Of a DNA stretch of 34,064 bases, positions 33,862 to 34,064 are shown in pieces (position 1 is the stretch's first letter; the number at the start of each line of letters is the position of its first letter). The stretch covers positions 1 through 34,064 of the forward strand of contig JAAYJC010000024.1 in assembly GCA_012523085.1 (NCBI GenBank), given 5' to 3'. The notes under the pieces were generated by a model that saw only the letters and a list, made by a program, of their open reading frames with translations, did not search any database and was not told where the DNA came from. The position numbers and the translations under genes are program-made. This DNA is from Clostridiales bacterium (lineage in GTDB: Bacteria > Bacillota > Clostridia > Oscillospirales > Oscillospiraceae).

Positions 33862-33958
33862 ATAGCAAATTTCAAAAGGAGATGCTTTGCTTATAAGATT
33901 TGTCGTTCTATCACATAATGTTATTAAGTTTCGTTCAAGAAAGACCAACTATGAAAAG

Positions 33959-34010
33959 TCAAGCCCCGTCGGCGTAAAAAATCAAGATTTTTAACTTTGC
34001 CGGGGCTTGA
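33959..34010 (+). other. Structured leader or repeat at the right edge
   Basis: Outer arms TCAAGCCCCG (33959-33968) and CGGGGCTTGA (34001-34010) enclose an inner stem AAAAATC/GATTTTT (33977-33983, 33986-33992). It lies about 100 bases downstream of the strong promoter. The rest of the stretch 33688-34064 holds nothing else recognised. Confidence 0.5.
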
Positions 34011-34064
34011 GAGAAGAGCAACACAAAAAGGCCTGCCGAAGCAAGCCGAGAAAAGAAGCAGCGA

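Noticed and set aside
33887..33994. 35-codon open frame with TTG start after AAAGGAG
   Set aside because: Its 3' half is the nested hairpin and the peptide has no recognisable features; more likely chance than a leader peptide.

Overview
The window looks like chromosomal DNA of an anaerobic, low-to-mid GC Firmicute, most likely a member of the Clostridia. The evidence is strong AGGAGG-type ribosome sites, frequent TTG/GTG starts, a VanG-type vancomycin-resistance cluster, ECF vitamin-type transport, many 4Fe-4S and flavin enzymes, and corrinoid-type (UroD-family) methyltransferases. No rRNA, tRNA, CRISPR or phage module was seen. The only mobile-element trace is a decayed IS200/RAYT-like transposase near the right end.

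Layout. (1) 232-894 is an orphan papain/C39-like protein, facing a lytic transglycosylase (979-1653). (2) 1762-6740, minus strand, is a compact VanG-type glycopeptide-resistance cluster. It runs vanR-vanS, an intrinsic terminator, then D-Ala-D-Ser ligase (vanG-like), D,D-dipeptidase/carboxypeptidase (vanXY-like) and serine/alanine racemase (vanT-like). The racemase lacks the membrane domain of classical VanT. (3) 6952-10121, minus strand, is a complete ECF transporter: UPF0397 S component, double ATPase and EcfT. (4) 10317-13041, plus strand, starts with a consensus promoter, followed by a CPBP membrane protease, a nitroreductase, a BI-1 family membrane protein and a small conserved-looking protein. 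(5) 13171-17846, minus strand, carries an OYE-type Fe-S flavoenzyme, an alpha/beta hydrolase and a B12-binding-domain radical SAM protein. (6) 18096-21141 has an L,D-transpeptidase (plus), then an FMN reductase, NudC and a cupin protein with a cysteine tail (all minus). (7) 21509-25364 is a stress pair, dnaJ-like and clpB, with a possible CtsR operator. (8) 25455-32806 is a redox/methyl-transfer neighbourhood: a lipoprotein, a broken TIGR04076-like gene, a QueG-like double 4Fe-4S protein, two paralogous UroD-family methyltransferases, a chemoreceptor, and a transhydroxylase-type ferredoxin subunit with an apparent internal deletion. (9) 32931-34064 has strong hairpins, the transposase pseudogene, and a promoter plus structured leader running off the end.

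How they work together. The van genes would sense a glycopeptide or cell-wall signal, make D-Ser and D-Ala-D-Ser, and remove normal D-Ala-D-Ala ends. The lytic transglycosylase and L,D-transpeptidase are other wall enzymes nearby. The right-hand third suggests corrinoid-linked demethylation, possibly of methoxylated aromatics, but no corrinoid protein or catalytic molybdenum subunit lies inside the window, so this is inference. Two genes about 5 kb apart (25968-26102 and 30981-31547) look internally shortened, and one transposase carries a nonsense codon, so this flank is either decaying or locally misassembled.
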